This document shows, one piece after another, positions 17,787 through 25,983 of a stretch of 64,000 bases of DNA; the first letter of the stretch is position 1; the number at the start of each line of letters is the position of its first letter. A program made the position numbers and the translations under genes. The DNA is from Thermoplasmata archaeon. Lineage in GTDB: Archaea; Thermoplasmatota; Thermoplasmata; Lutacidiplasmatales; UBA184. Where the stretch lies: positions 36,458-100,457 of the forward strand of contig DATKQS010000012.1 of assembly GCA_035532555.1 (NCBI GenBank). Reading direction: 5' to 3'. Below the pieces are notes generated by a model. The model was not told the DNA's origin, made no database searches, and was given only the letters and a program-made list of their open reading frames with translations.

Positions 17787-17804
17787 CGTTCGAGAGAGGC
17801 GGCC

Positions 17805-17812
17805 GATATAAG
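17805..17812 (-). promoter_or_regulatory. TATA box of the coiled-coil protein gene
   Basis: CTTATATC (minus strand) is centred about 23 bases before the ATG at 17786, consistent with a leaderless or near-leaderless message. Confidence 0.55.
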
Positions 17813-17881
17813 GGCTTCTCGTGAATCCCGCGGCGGGTCGAAGGCGGAGGCACGGCCGGATGCTTCCTCGGTCGCGGCAGG

Positions 17882-17890
17882 CTAATATCG
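17882..17890 (+). promoter_or_regulatory. TATA-like box of the HerA-like gene
   Basis: CTAATATCG centred 26 bases before the GTG at 17912, the exact spacing for a message starting on the start codon. Confidence 0.55.
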
Positions 17891-17911
17891 GGCGGCCCGC
17901 TGAATTGGGGC

Positions 17912-19360
17912 GTGGAGGAGGTCGGCCGCATTTTCGGAGACGTCGGTCTCGGTCGCTTCCAGCTCAGCCTCACCCATCCGGTCGAGCGGGGCGACTACCT
18001 GTGCGTCGAGGACGACCTGCACGGCAGCGTGCTCTGCCAGCTCGACGATCTCCAGCGCAAGAGCGATCTCGACATCGAGCGCGCGCGCACCCTCGTCTCC
18101 GCCGACGAAGCGTCGATCCGCGAGAACCTGCTCGGCATCGCGCGGATCGTCGGGTTTCGGGACCCCCAGGGTCTCGTGAAGATCCCCACGATCCCCTTCC
18201 GCCCCGGCGCTCGGGTCTACCGCGCCGAGGACCCCCTCATCGCCAAGGTGCTCGGCCTGAGCCACCACACGAACTCCGGCGCGTACATCGGACTCCTGCG
18301 CAACCACGACCTTCGAGTGGAGCTGGACATCAACCAGCTCGTCCAACGCCACGTCAGCGTGCTGGCCAAGACGGGCGGTGGGAAGAGCTACCTCCTCGGG
18401 GTCCTCATCGAGGAGCTGCTGCGCCACAAGGTCACGTGCGTCATCATCGACCCCCACGGGGAGTACAAGTCGCTGCGAACGCCGGCCGACAAGAACGGCG
18501 CGCATCACCGCTTCGGCGTCGAATCGCAAGGCTTCTCCCGCCAGATCCAGGAGTACTCGCCCGACGTCTCCCTCAACCCCTCGGCGAAACCGTTGACGTT
18601 CTCGCTGCACCACCTCGAACCGCGCGAGCTGCTGGTGTTCATGGGGCTGACGAACATCAAGACGTTCCTCGCCCCGCTCAAGCAGCTCATCGAGCGCGTC
18701 TCGACAGCGAACCCGGACTACACCGTCGCCGATCTCGTCCGCGCCGCGGAGAGCGGCGAGGGGGCGATCGCGGAGACGCTCCACGAGCGCCTGCTCTACG
18801 TGGAGCAGACCAAGCTCCTGGGACCCCAGGGCACGAGCCTGAGCGATCTCGTGAAGAAGGGAGAGGCGACGCTGATCAACCTGCGCGGGGTCGCACCCGA
18901 CGTGCAGGAGCTGGTCGCCGCCCGGATCTCGTCGACCCTGTTCGAGAACCGGAAGAAGGGCAAGATCCCACCGCTCTTCCTCGTCATCGAGGAGGCGCAC
19001 AACTTCGCTCCCCAGCAGGGTCAGGTGGTCTGCTCTCGGATCCTGAAGACGATCGCGAGCGAGGGCCGCAAGTTCGGTCTCGGTCTGTGCGTCGTCACCC
19101 AGCGCGCCGCGCGCATCGACAAGAGCGTCCTGAGCCAGTGCAACACCCAGCTCATCCTCCAGGTGACGAACCCGCTCGACCTGCGCGCGATCAGCCAGTC
19201 CATCGAGGGGCTCACCGCCGGGATGACGGAGATGATCCAGTCGCTCCCGGTCGGGGTGGCCCTGATCACCGGAGGGGGCTATCACACCCCGCTCTTTTGT
19301 GAGATCCGACCCCGCGCGACCCGGCACGGCGGGGAAAGCGTCCAGATCGTCGAGAACTGA
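17912..19360 (+). CDS. herA: HerA-like DNA translocase ATPase
   Basis: 482 residues from GTG. An N-terminal HAS-barrel-like region (GRIFGDVGLGRFQLSL, 1-110) precedes a RecA/FtsK-type motor: Walker A AKTGGGKSY near residue 151, IIDPHGEY, Walker B LFLVIEEAHNFAP near 350, and a sensor CVVTQRAARIDKSVLSQCNTQ. HerA hexamers move double-stranded DNA and work with the NurA nuclease in end resection, usually beside mre11-rad50. None of those partners is in this window, so it may be a HerA paralogue with another role. Confidence 0.9.
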   Translation: MEEVGRIFGDVGLGRFQLSLTHPVERGDYLCVEDDLHGSVLCQLDDLQRKSDLDIERARTLVSADEASIRENLLGIARIVGFRDPQGLVKIPTIPFRPGARVYRAEDPLIAKVLGLSHHTNSGAYIGLLRNHDLRVELDINQLVQRHVSVLAKTGGGKSYLLGVLIEELLRHKVTCVIIDPHGEYKSLRTPADKNGAHHRFGVESQGFSRQIQEYSPDVSLNPSAKPLTFSLHHLEPRELLVFMGLTNIKTFLAPLKQLIERVSTANPDYTVADLVRAAESGEGAIAETLHERLLYVEQTKLLGPQGTSLSDLVKKGEATLINLRGVAPDVQELVAARISSTLFENRKKGKIPPLFLVIEEAHNFAPQQGQVVCSRILKTIASEGRKFGLGLCVVTQRAARIDKSVLSQCNTQLILQVTNPLDLRAISQSIEGLTAGMTEMIQSLPVGVALITGGGYHTPLFCEIRPRATRHGGESVQIVEN

Positions 19361-19374
19361 GGCGCGATCGCGCC

Positions 19375-20898
19375 CTAGCGGGCGTAGTCGATCAGGAACC
19401 GGGTGACGAGTCGTACGCCAAAGGCGGTCGCCCCGATGCCCTGGTACGCCGGCTGGAGCCGCCGGGTCGTGATCGTAGTGTACGCTGCGCCGGCGATGTC
19501 GAGGTGAGCCCACGGCCCCGATCCGGCGAAATGTTCCAGGAACGCTCCGGCCGTCAGCATCCCCGCGAGCGGGATCTCGATGGAGTTGCGCACGTCGGCG
19601 ACCTCGCTCTTGACCAGCTCCCGGTGGTAGTCGGTGAGCGGCATCCGCCATACGGGCTCGCCCGTCGCCTTGGAGGCCGCGAGGATCCGCGTCGCGAGGC
19701 GGTCGTTGTTCGACAGGAGCCCGGCCATATCATCCCCGAGAGCGACCACCTGGGCCCCGGTGAGGGTCGCCAGGTCCACGACGGCGTCCGGGTGGAACTG
19801 ATCGACAACGAACGCGAGCGCGTCGGCGAGGACCACGCGGCCCTCGGCATCGGTGTTGGCGATTTCGATGGTCGAACCTCCGTAGGCCCTCACCACGTCC
19901 CCGGGCCGGTAGGACGTTCCGCTCGGTACGTTCTCCGCGCACGCCATCACCCCGATGACCCGCGGGCGGACCCGAAGCTGGGCGGCGGCCCGGAGGATCC
20001 CGAGGACCGCGACTGCGCCGCTCTTGTCGAACTTCATGTCCCCCATCTTGAGCGACGGCTTGATCGAGATGCCTCCGGAGTCGAAAGTGATCCCCTTCCC
20101 GACGACCGCGATCGTCGGGACCTTCGCCCCGGCGCCGGGGTACTCGAGGACGATCATCCGCGGAGGGTGGGCCGACCCCCCTCCGACCGCGAGATGGCCT
20201 CCGCAGCCGAGCCGAGCGAGCTCCTTTTCGTCGTAGACCGTGACCTTGAGATGCTCTGCCCGGGCGAGGTCCTCCGCCTCAGATGCGAGCCGCGAGGGGT
20301 GCGCCTCGTTCGCTGGAAGGTTCGCAATCTCGCGCGTCCAACGAACGGTCTCGATGAGGCTCTGTTCCTGGGCGAAGGCACGGCCGAGGGTGCGCGCCTG
20401 GGCGCGATGCTCGGAGCCGAGGCAGATCGTTCCTTCCTCCAGGAGCGGCTCCTTCGGCGCCTTGTACCGCGTGAACTCGTAGCTCCCGAGCCCAATCCCA
20501 TCGGTCAGAGCGCGCACGGCCACCTCGGGGCTGACGGAGCGGCCGGTGAACGACGCGAGATGGAAGGCGACGCGGCGCACGCCCTTCCCGCGCACCGCTT
20601 TGACGGCGCTCGCCGAGGCGCGACGGATCCGCTCGGCGTCGAGCCGGTCGCGCGGGCCGAGGCCGAGGATCGCGATGCGTCCGGCTTTCTCGGTCCGGTG
20701 GAACACGCTCAGCTCTTGGAACCGGCCGCGGACCTCTCCCGAGGCCCATCCACGCTGGATCGCGCCTGCGACCGCGGCGTCAGCGGCCGCGAGCGACGAA
20801 GGGAACGAGGGATCCTTCCCCGTGGCCTCGGGTACCCCTACGATCGAAACGTCGGCGTCCGCCGCGAGCGCCCCTCCGGGATCGAGGCGCACCTTCAC
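19375..20898 (-). CDS. pepA: Leucyl aminopeptidase, M17 family (PepA)
   Basis: 507 residues from GTG. N-terminal macro-like domain (1-180) and a C-terminal zinc peptidase with KGITFDSGGISIKP near 266, the signature NTDAEGR near 347, and LTGAQVVALG. Active-site Lys (VGKGITFD) and Arg (AEGR) are present. It removes N-terminal residues from peptides in the cytoplasm as a hexamer, downstream of proteasomal degradation. Shares a strand and short gap with sepF upstream; convergent with herA. Confidence 0.95.
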   Translation of the reverse strand: MKVRLDPGGALAADADVSIVGVPEATGKDPSFPSSLAAADAAVAGAIQRGWASGEVRGRFQELSVFHRTEKAGRIAILGLGPRDRLDAERIRRASASAVKAVRGKGVRRVAFHLASFTGRSVSPEVAVRALTDGIGLGSYEFTRYKAPKEPLLEEGTICLGSEHRAQARTLGRAFAQEQSLIETVRWTREIANLPANEAHPSRLASEAEDLARAEHLKVTVYDEKELARLGCGGHLAVGGGSAHPPRMIVLEYPGAGAKVPTIAVVGKGITFDSGGISIKPSLKMGDMKFDKSGAVAVLGILRAAAQLRVRPRVIGVMACAENVPSGTSYRPGDVVRAYGGSTIEIANTDAEGRVVLADALAFVVDQFHPDAVVDLATLTGAQVVALGDDMAGLLSNNDRLATRILAASKATGEPVWRMPLTDYHRELVKSEVADVRNSIEIPLAGMLTAGAFLEHFAGSGPWAHLDIAGAAYTTITTRRLQPAYQGIGATAFGVRLVTRFLIDYAR

Positions 20899-20910
20899 GG
20901 AGCGATCCGC

Positions 20911-21285
20911 CTACAGGGTGGGACGGAGCTTCTGCCGGTCGACCCGGACGCCCGCCGGGGTGATGCAGATCAGGTTCTTGGCGATCCCCGCGACATCACC
21001 GCCGATATCCTTCGAGACGTTCTTGAGATCAAGGCTCATGCGCCGCATCGCCACCTGATCGTTGGCGATCGAGGTGTAGTCCAGGACCACGATGTCGCCC
21101 TGGTAGGCGAGCTTCGAGTACGTGCCAACGTCCTCGTAGCGGAGCACTTCGGCCATCCGTACGGTGCCCCGGGAGCCGAGGGGAGAGTCCTCCCCTTCGA
21201 ATCCCATCGCTCCGAGATCGAGGAAGCTGCCTTCCTCCAATGTTTCCGCCCCGTGATGCCGCCTGAGGATCCCACTTTTCGCCAT
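20911..21285 (-). CDS. sepF: SepF-like cell division protein
   Basis: 124 residues. The folded domain spans about 40-124: YQGDIVVLDYTSIANDQVAMRRMSLDLKNV, GGDVAGIAKNLICITPAGVRV. This matches archaeal SepF, the membrane anchor and partner of FtsZ. N-terminal residues (MAKSGILRRHHG) could include an amphipathic membrane-targeting helix, weaker than usual. An A/T-rich run (CATATGCTTATG) about 45 bases upstream may be the promoter. Confidence 0.85.
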   Translation of the reverse strand: MAKSGILRRHHGAETLEEGSFLDLGAMGFEGEDSPLGSRGTVRMAEVLRYEDVGTYSKLAYQGDIVVLDYTSIANDQVAMRRMSLDLKNVSKDIGGDVAGIAKNLICITPAGVRVDRQKLRPTL

Positions 21286-21370
21286 GGCGTATCGTCCCGT
21301 ACCTTCGAGAAGAGGGCAGTCGCTTCATAAGCATATGGTTCCACGCCCTCGGCGGCCCGGGAGTGGACCC

Positions 21371-22129
21371 CTAGGGAGACCCCGCCGCCGCCTCGCGCCG
21401 CGAGAGCGGGATCCGCACACAGATCGTGACGCGGTAGAGGTCCTGGCCGTCCTTACGGCCGTACAGGGTCGCGGACTCCTTCATCTCGGCCGCGAGGCGG
21501 CGCTGGGCGAGCCGGGCGAGGGAGCGGGCCGCCATGGTGTTCACGAGGTAGTAGTCCCAGCCTTCGGGCAGCGCCTCACGCCAGGAGATCGCCTTGCGCC
21601 AGTCGGCGCGCGCCTCGTGCATCAGTTCGTCCCATTGGACGTCCAGCCGGGCGCGAAGCGCCCCCGCCTTCTCTCGGGGCCCATCGAGCGTGCCGCGTAG
21701 CTGGAGCTGGGCGGTGTAGTAGTGGCCGCTCTTGCGCGAGCACTCCGGGCAGGTGTGGTGATCGACCTTTACCGTGAGCGGGACCGCGACCTCCCGTTCG
21801 ATCCCGCGGAAGCGCAGGCTCACCCGCCCGATGTACTGGTGCAGGAGCGCGCTCGACCCGGTTTCCTCCCAGCGCACCGTCCGGATGCCCACCTCGGGAT
21901 GGGCCTCCAATGCCGGGGTCAGGTCCTCTCCGGTGGGGAGCAGAGAGGAGCCCGAGCGCTCCCAGTGCGATCCCACCTGCCGGGCTCCGCACGTCGGGCA
22001 CAGGACTACGTTGAACCGCTGCGGGGCCCGCACGAGGATCGAGCGGCCCATCGTGCACTCCGCGCAGATCCCATCGATGAGCTCGACGTCCGTATGGCCA
22101 CAAGCCGCACAGAACTCTCCCGTACCCAT
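21371..22129 (-). CDS. nmd3: NMD3 family ribosome-associated protein
   Basis: 252 residues starting MGTGEFCAACG. Zinc-knuckle pairs: CAAC/CAEC near 7-26, CPTCG near 44 and CPECSRKSGHYYTAQLQLRG near 122, the hallmark of NMD3 N-terminal regions. In eukaryotes NMD3 binds the large subunit and adapts it for export; archaeal homologues lack the export tail and probably act in large-subunit maturation or quality control. Followed after 12 bases by the DUF424 gene on the same strand order (DUF424 upstream). Confidence 0.9.
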   Translation of the reverse strand: MGTGEFCAACGHTDVELIDGICAECTMGRSILVRAPQRFNVVLCPTCGARQVGSHWERSGSSLLPTGEDLTPALEAHPEVGIRTVRWEETGSSALLHQYIGRVSLRFRGIEREVAVPLTVKVDHHTCPECSRKSGHYYTAQLQLRGTLDGPREKAGALRARLDVQWDELMHEARADWRKAISWREALPEGWDYYLVNTMAARSLARLAQRRLAAEMKESATLYGRKDGQDLYRVTICVRIPLSRREAAAGSP

Positions 22130-22141
22130 CTCGGCGCTCTC

Positions 22142-22483
22142 CTAGTGGCTCATGCTGAAGATCATCGCGTGCGGAACGCCGCCGAGGGTGCCGGATCCGC
22201 CGGCCCCGACGTACCCGGCCTCCTCGGCCGCTCGCAGAACTCGTGGGCCGAGTAGGTTCGCGCTCGTCGCTTGCTCGAGCGCCCAGAGGAGCTCCTCCAG
22301 CGAGACCTGGCGTTCGCCGTAGAACTGGGGGGTGACCTTCGTGGCGTGCCCCGGCCCGATGGGCAGCTCGCGGCCCAAGAGTTCGGCATCGCAGGCCGCC
22401 ACGACGATCTCGGACCGTACGCGGTGGACCCGCATGACGATCCCATCTGCCGCGGCCACGGTCGATCCTCCGCCTTCTAGCAC
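22142..22483 (-). CDS. DUF424 family protein
   Basis: Conserved DUF424 features: VVAACDAELLGRELP, TPQFYGERQVSLEELLWAL, ATSANLLGPRVLRAAEEAG, and GGVPHAMIF at the end. Function unknown; the family is archaeal and often near translation genes. The start is uncertain: GTG 22483 gives 113 residues, but a TATA-like CATAACC at 22491-22497 is too close to it, so GTG 22459 or ATG 22435 (MRVHRVRSEIVV) is likelier. Confidence 0.85.
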   Translation of the reverse strand: MLEGGGSTVAAADGIVMRVHRVRSEIVVAACDAELLGRELPIGPGHATKVTPQFYGERQVSLEELLWALEQATSANLLGPRVLRAAEEAGYVGAGGSGTLGGVPHAMIFSMSH

Positions 22484-22529
22484 CAGCGACGGTTATGAGC
22501 GGCGCGGTCGGCGCCCGGGTCGGCCTCGC

Positions 22530-24659
22530 CTAGAAGCGTACGAGCTGGAGCGCTCCGGGCCGCGGCTCGAACAGCTCCCCGGAGTTCTTGAGGTAAGAGA
22601 CCAACTGATCGACCCGGTCCTGGGGGATCCCCTGGGGCTCGGCGGCCGCCCTCAACTGCTCCAGGGTGAAGGTCCGGCCGGGGTCGTTCGACTGGAGGTC
22701 GCGCATGATCTTCAACAGCACGTCCTGGCGCTCCCGCTGGCTGCGGCTCGTCCCGGTCGTGACCAGATCGATGTCGAGCTTGCCCTCCGAGCTTGAGACG
22801 CGGTGCAGGAAGCTGTCCATGATGCGCGTCGCCCGTTGCGCGTCCTCGACCGTCACGACGTTCGACAGGCGCGCCCGCGCCGAGGCTTCGCTCATGCGGA
22901 CCAGCGCCTCCAGTTGGCGCGCGGTGATCGGGACGGGGGCGTCCGGCTCCTCGCCCTGCCGTCGGACGGTGACATAGAAGTCCTCGAGCACAGTCAGCGA
23001 CGCGTCGGAGAGCGCGGGCCGGATCTTCCGGCGCGCGTAGGCCACGTATTTCTTGAGGAGGTCCGCCGAGAACGGCGCGGCATGGGTCCCCGGGGTCCGG
23101 CCGGTCGCGTCAGGGATCGCGGGGAGCTCCGAATCGCGGTGCGAACCCAGGATCCCCTTCGCCAACGTCCGGTCCCGCTCCTGGTTGGGCCGGTCCTTGA
23201 TCGAGTAGATCACGTCGAACCGGGAGAGCAGCGTCGCGGGCAGATCGATCTGTTCGGCGATGGTCCGGTGATCGTCAAAACGCCCCCATTTCGGGTTCGC
23301 TGCGGCGAGCACGGGGCATCGGGCATTCAGGGTCGCGGTGATCCCGGCCTTGGAGATGGAAACGGTCTGTTGCTCGAGGGCCTCGTGCATCGCGGAGCGG
23401 TCCTCGGGGGTCATCTTGTCGAGCTCGTCGACGACCGCCATCCCCCCGTCGGCGAGCACCAGCATGCCCGCCTCGAGGACCCACCGCCCTCCGGCGAAGT
23501 CGTCCTTGACCGCCGCGGCGGTGAGACCCGCCGCGGTGGCCCCCTTCCCGCTCGTGTAGATGCCGCGCGGAGCGACATCGGCGATGTAGCGCAGCAGTTG
23601 GCTCTTCGCGGTCCCCGGATCCCCGACGAGGAGAACGTGCATGTCGCCGCGGGTCCGGATGCCGTCCGGGTGGCGTTTCGCGACACCGCCGAAGAGCTGG
23701 AGGGCAATCGCCTCCTTCTCCTCCTCCATCCCTTTGATCGTCGGAGCGAGGGAGAGGACGATCTTGTCGATCACCGTCGGATCGTCCTGGAACTGGAGGA
23801 AGAGCCGCTCCTCCTCCTCGGTGATCTCGATCTCGTCGTACTCGAGCTGCTTCGATTCGACCGAGTTGCCGATCAGCATGAGGTCGGAGACGGTGTTGCG
23901 TACGAGACCGCCTCGGCCGCCTCCGCTCGTGCGCTGTACTCCCTTCAGGATCCCGTTCGCGACGATCCGGTTCCCGGGAATGACGTGGCCGGCGAGGTCC
24001 TCCGTCAGCAGCACCGGTATCCCCTGGGGGTGGGCGCCTCGACGGAGCGACTCCGGGTTCTCCTGGACCTCGATCCGCTGGGAGTCGACGTAGGTCGACT
24101 TGTCGGCGAGGAAGCGGAACCGCGTCCGCCCCTGGGGCTTCCCGCACCCGCCCTGGGCCTCGGGGCATTCGAGTGGTTCCCGGAAGAGCATCGCGTCCGC
24201 GTCCTGCATCTCGTGGATTTCGGTCCGGCACGCAACGCACTCGAAGACCGCCTCCCGGACCTGGGGACGGACCTCCGTGACCTTGCGGACGATCCCGTCG
24301 AGCGCGAGGAATCGGCCGAGATCGGTCTCTCGGACGTCGCGGATCACCCGATGCACGGTCGGAGGGAGTCCCGTGATCCGCAAGCGCAGCCCCGAGAGCT
24401 CGGGCCGGTCGAGGGGCAGGAGCTCGCGCAGGCCTCGGACGCCGGCCGGAAGCACGTCCTCGGGCCGATCGAGCAGCAGGTCCCCGAGGGTCGTATCGAT
24501 CCGATCGAGGGTCTGGAAGGGGATCTCGAGCGAGCGCTCCTCCGGGAAGCGGTCGGCGAGCCCGAGGATGTCGGCCCTCAGCCCCGCTTCTTCGAACACC
24601 GCTTGCCACCGAGCATGGAGCTCGGTCGGCGCGGGCAGGATCCGCTTCGCTGCGACCAT
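22530..24659 (-). CDS. mcm: Replicative DNA helicase MCM
   Basis: 709 residues. N-terminal domain with a four-Cys zinc site (FECVAC near 141, then CPEAQGGCGK), OB fold, then AAA+ motor: Walker A GDPGTAKSQ near 345, Walker B GMAVVDELDKM, presensor and arginine finger LPATLLSRFDVIY near 465. The C-terminus (from about 640) is a winged helix (LLKIMRDLQSND..). It forms the hexameric 3'-5' unwinding ring at forks. No intein. It lies downstream of aspS in a minus-strand cluster from pyrD onward. Confidence 0.98.
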   Translation of the reverse strand: MVAAKRILPAPTELHARWQAVFEEAGLRADILGLADRFPEERSLEIPFQTLDRIDTTLGDLLLDRPEDVLPAGVRGLRELLPLDRPELSGLRLRITGLPPTVHRVIRDVRETDLGRFLALDGIVRKVTEVRPQVREAVFECVACRTEIHEMQDADAMLFREPLECPEAQGGCGKPQGRTRFRFLADKSTYVDSQRIEVQENPESLRRGAHPQGIPVLLTEDLAGHVIPGNRIVANGILKGVQRTSGGGRGGLVRNTVSDLMLIGNSVESKQLEYDEIEITEEEERLFLQFQDDPTVIDKIVLSLAPTIKGMEEEKEAIALQLFGGVAKRHPDGIRTRGDMHVLLVGDPGTAKSQLLRYIADVAPRGIYTSGKGATAAGLTAAAVKDDFAGGRWVLEAGMLVLADGGMAVVDELDKMTPEDRSAMHEALEQQTVSISKAGITATLNARCPVLAAANPKWGRFDDHRTIAEQIDLPATLLSRFDVIYSIKDRPNQERDRTLAKGILGSHRDSELPAIPDATGRTPGTHAAPFSADLLKKYVAYARRKIRPALSDASLTVLEDFYVTVRRQGEEPDAPVPITARQLEALVRMSEASARARLSNVVTVEDAQRATRIMDSFLHRVSSSEGKLDIDLVTTGTSRSQRERQDVLLKIMRDLQSNDPGRTFTLEQLRAAAEPQGIPQDRVDQLVSYLKNSGELFEPRPGALQLVRF

Positions 24660-24672
24660 CGATGGGTTCCCC

Positions 24673-25983
24673 TCACGGTTCGAGCCGGTAACGGTCGCGA
24701 GGGAATAAGCGCGCCTCCCGTATGTTCGGGAGGCGGGCGAGTGCCTGAACGAGACGGTCGATGCCGAGCCCCCAGCCGCCGTGCGGTGGCATGCCGTACC
24801 GGAACGCCTCGAGATACCCGGAGAACGACGCCGGGTCGAGCCCGGCTTCGCGGATCTGCGCCTCGAGACGATCGAGGCGGTGCTCGCGGGGACCCCCGCT
24901 CGCGATCTCGAGGCCCTGGTAGTCCAGATCGAAGTAACCCGTCAGGCTCGGGTCGTCGTCTCGTCGGCCCGCGTAGAACGTGCCGGCCTTGACGGCCGTC
25001 GGGTAATCGATCAGGAAGTAGAACGGGTTGCCAAACCTCTCCACTGCGATCTCTCCGATCACGCGCTCATCCTCGGTGCCGAAGTCGTGGCTGAGGTCGG
25101 TCCGGTTCAGCCACGAGGCGGCGGTCGCGAACGGGATCCGCGGGAACGGCACCACGATCTCCGGCAATCCGGCCGCGAGAGGATTGTCGGCGCGCATGAG
25201 CTGTTCTCGGCTGCTGCGGATGGTGTCGGCGATCACGCCCTCGAGCGCGTCGCGGACGTCGTCGGGGCCATCGATGTAGCCGATCTCGGCGTCGAGGCTC
25301 GTGAACTCGGTGATGTGACGCACGGTGTCGGAGTGCTCCGCCCGGAACGCCGGCGCGATCTCGAAGACCCGTTCGAACCCGGCGCCGATGAGCATCTGCT
25401 TGTACAGCTGGGGGCTCTGTGCGAGAAAGGCCCGCCCCTCGAAGTACTGGACGGGAAAGAGCGTCGCGCCTCCTTCGGCTCCCTGGCGCAGGAGCTTCGG
25501 CGTCTCGATCTCCAGGAACCCCCGCTCGATGAACGAGTGTCGAAATCCGCTCAGGAGGGCGGCCCGCAGTTCGAAAATCGCGCGCACGGAGGGCTTGCGC
25601 AGATCGAGGACGCGGTGGTTGAGCCGGGTGTCGAGCTCCGCCGGGACCTTGTCCACGACGCCCAGCGGGAGCGGGACCTCCGCCCGAGAGATGAGCCTCA
25701 CGCGCTCGGGGAGGAGCTCGATCCCCCGGTTCGCGCGCTCCGATCGATGGACCGTCCCCTCGACCTCAACAATCGATTCCCGAGGGAGTTCGCCGAGGAG
25801 CGCGAACAACGCGGGGTCGGCCTGGCCCTTCTTCAGGGTGACCTGGGTCGTGCCCGACCGGTCCCGCACGAGAGCGAATGCGACTCCCCCGAGCGCGCGG
25901 TACTCCTCGAGATGGCCGGCGATCCGAACGGACGTGCCGTCCAGTTCGCGCAGCTCACGGGACGATCGGCGGGGTAGCGGCAG
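24673..25983 (-). CDS. aspS: Aspartyl-tRNA synthetase (archaeal type), probable CTG start
   Basis: Class IIb synthetase: OB-fold anticodon domain (GTSVRIAGHLEEYRALGGVAF...VRDRSG), motif 2 around FRAEHSDTVRHITEFTSLDAEIG, motif 3 GWGLGIDRLVQAL and RLFPRD at the end. The first canonical in-frame start (GTG 25869) would delete half of the OB fold. Sequence similarity continues upstream with no ATG, GTG or TTG; a CTG at 25983, inside the pyrG 3' end, has an AGGAGGTG Shine-Dalgarno 7 bases before it and gives 436 residues, the normal length. It charges tRNA-Asp, perhaps also tRNA-Asn; discrimination cannot be judged by eye. Confidence 0.9.
   Translation of the reverse strand: MPLPRRSSRELRELDGTSVRIAGHLEEYRALGGVAFALVRDRSGTTQVTLKKGQADPALFALLGELPRESIVEVEGTVHRSERANRGIELLPERVRLISRAEVPLPLGVVDKVPAELDTRLNHRVLDLRKPSVRAIFELRAALLSGFRHSFIERGFLEIETPKLLRQGAEGGATLFPVQYFEGRAFLAQSPQLYKQMLIGAGFERVFEIAPAFRAEHSDTVRHITEFTSLDAEIGYIDGPDDVRDALEGVIADTIRSSREQLMRADNPLAAGLPEIVVPFPRIPFATAASWLNRTDLSHDFGTEDERVIGEIAVERFGNPFYFLIDYPTAVKAGTFYAGRRDDDPSLTGYFDLDYQGLEIASGGPREHRLDRLEAQIREAGLDPASFSGYLEAFRYGMPPHGGWGLGIDRLVQALARLPNIREARLFPRDRYRLEP

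Noticed and set aside
22803..24992. Plus-strand open frame of 729 codons opposite mcm
   Set aside because: Antisense shadow of MCM without domains.
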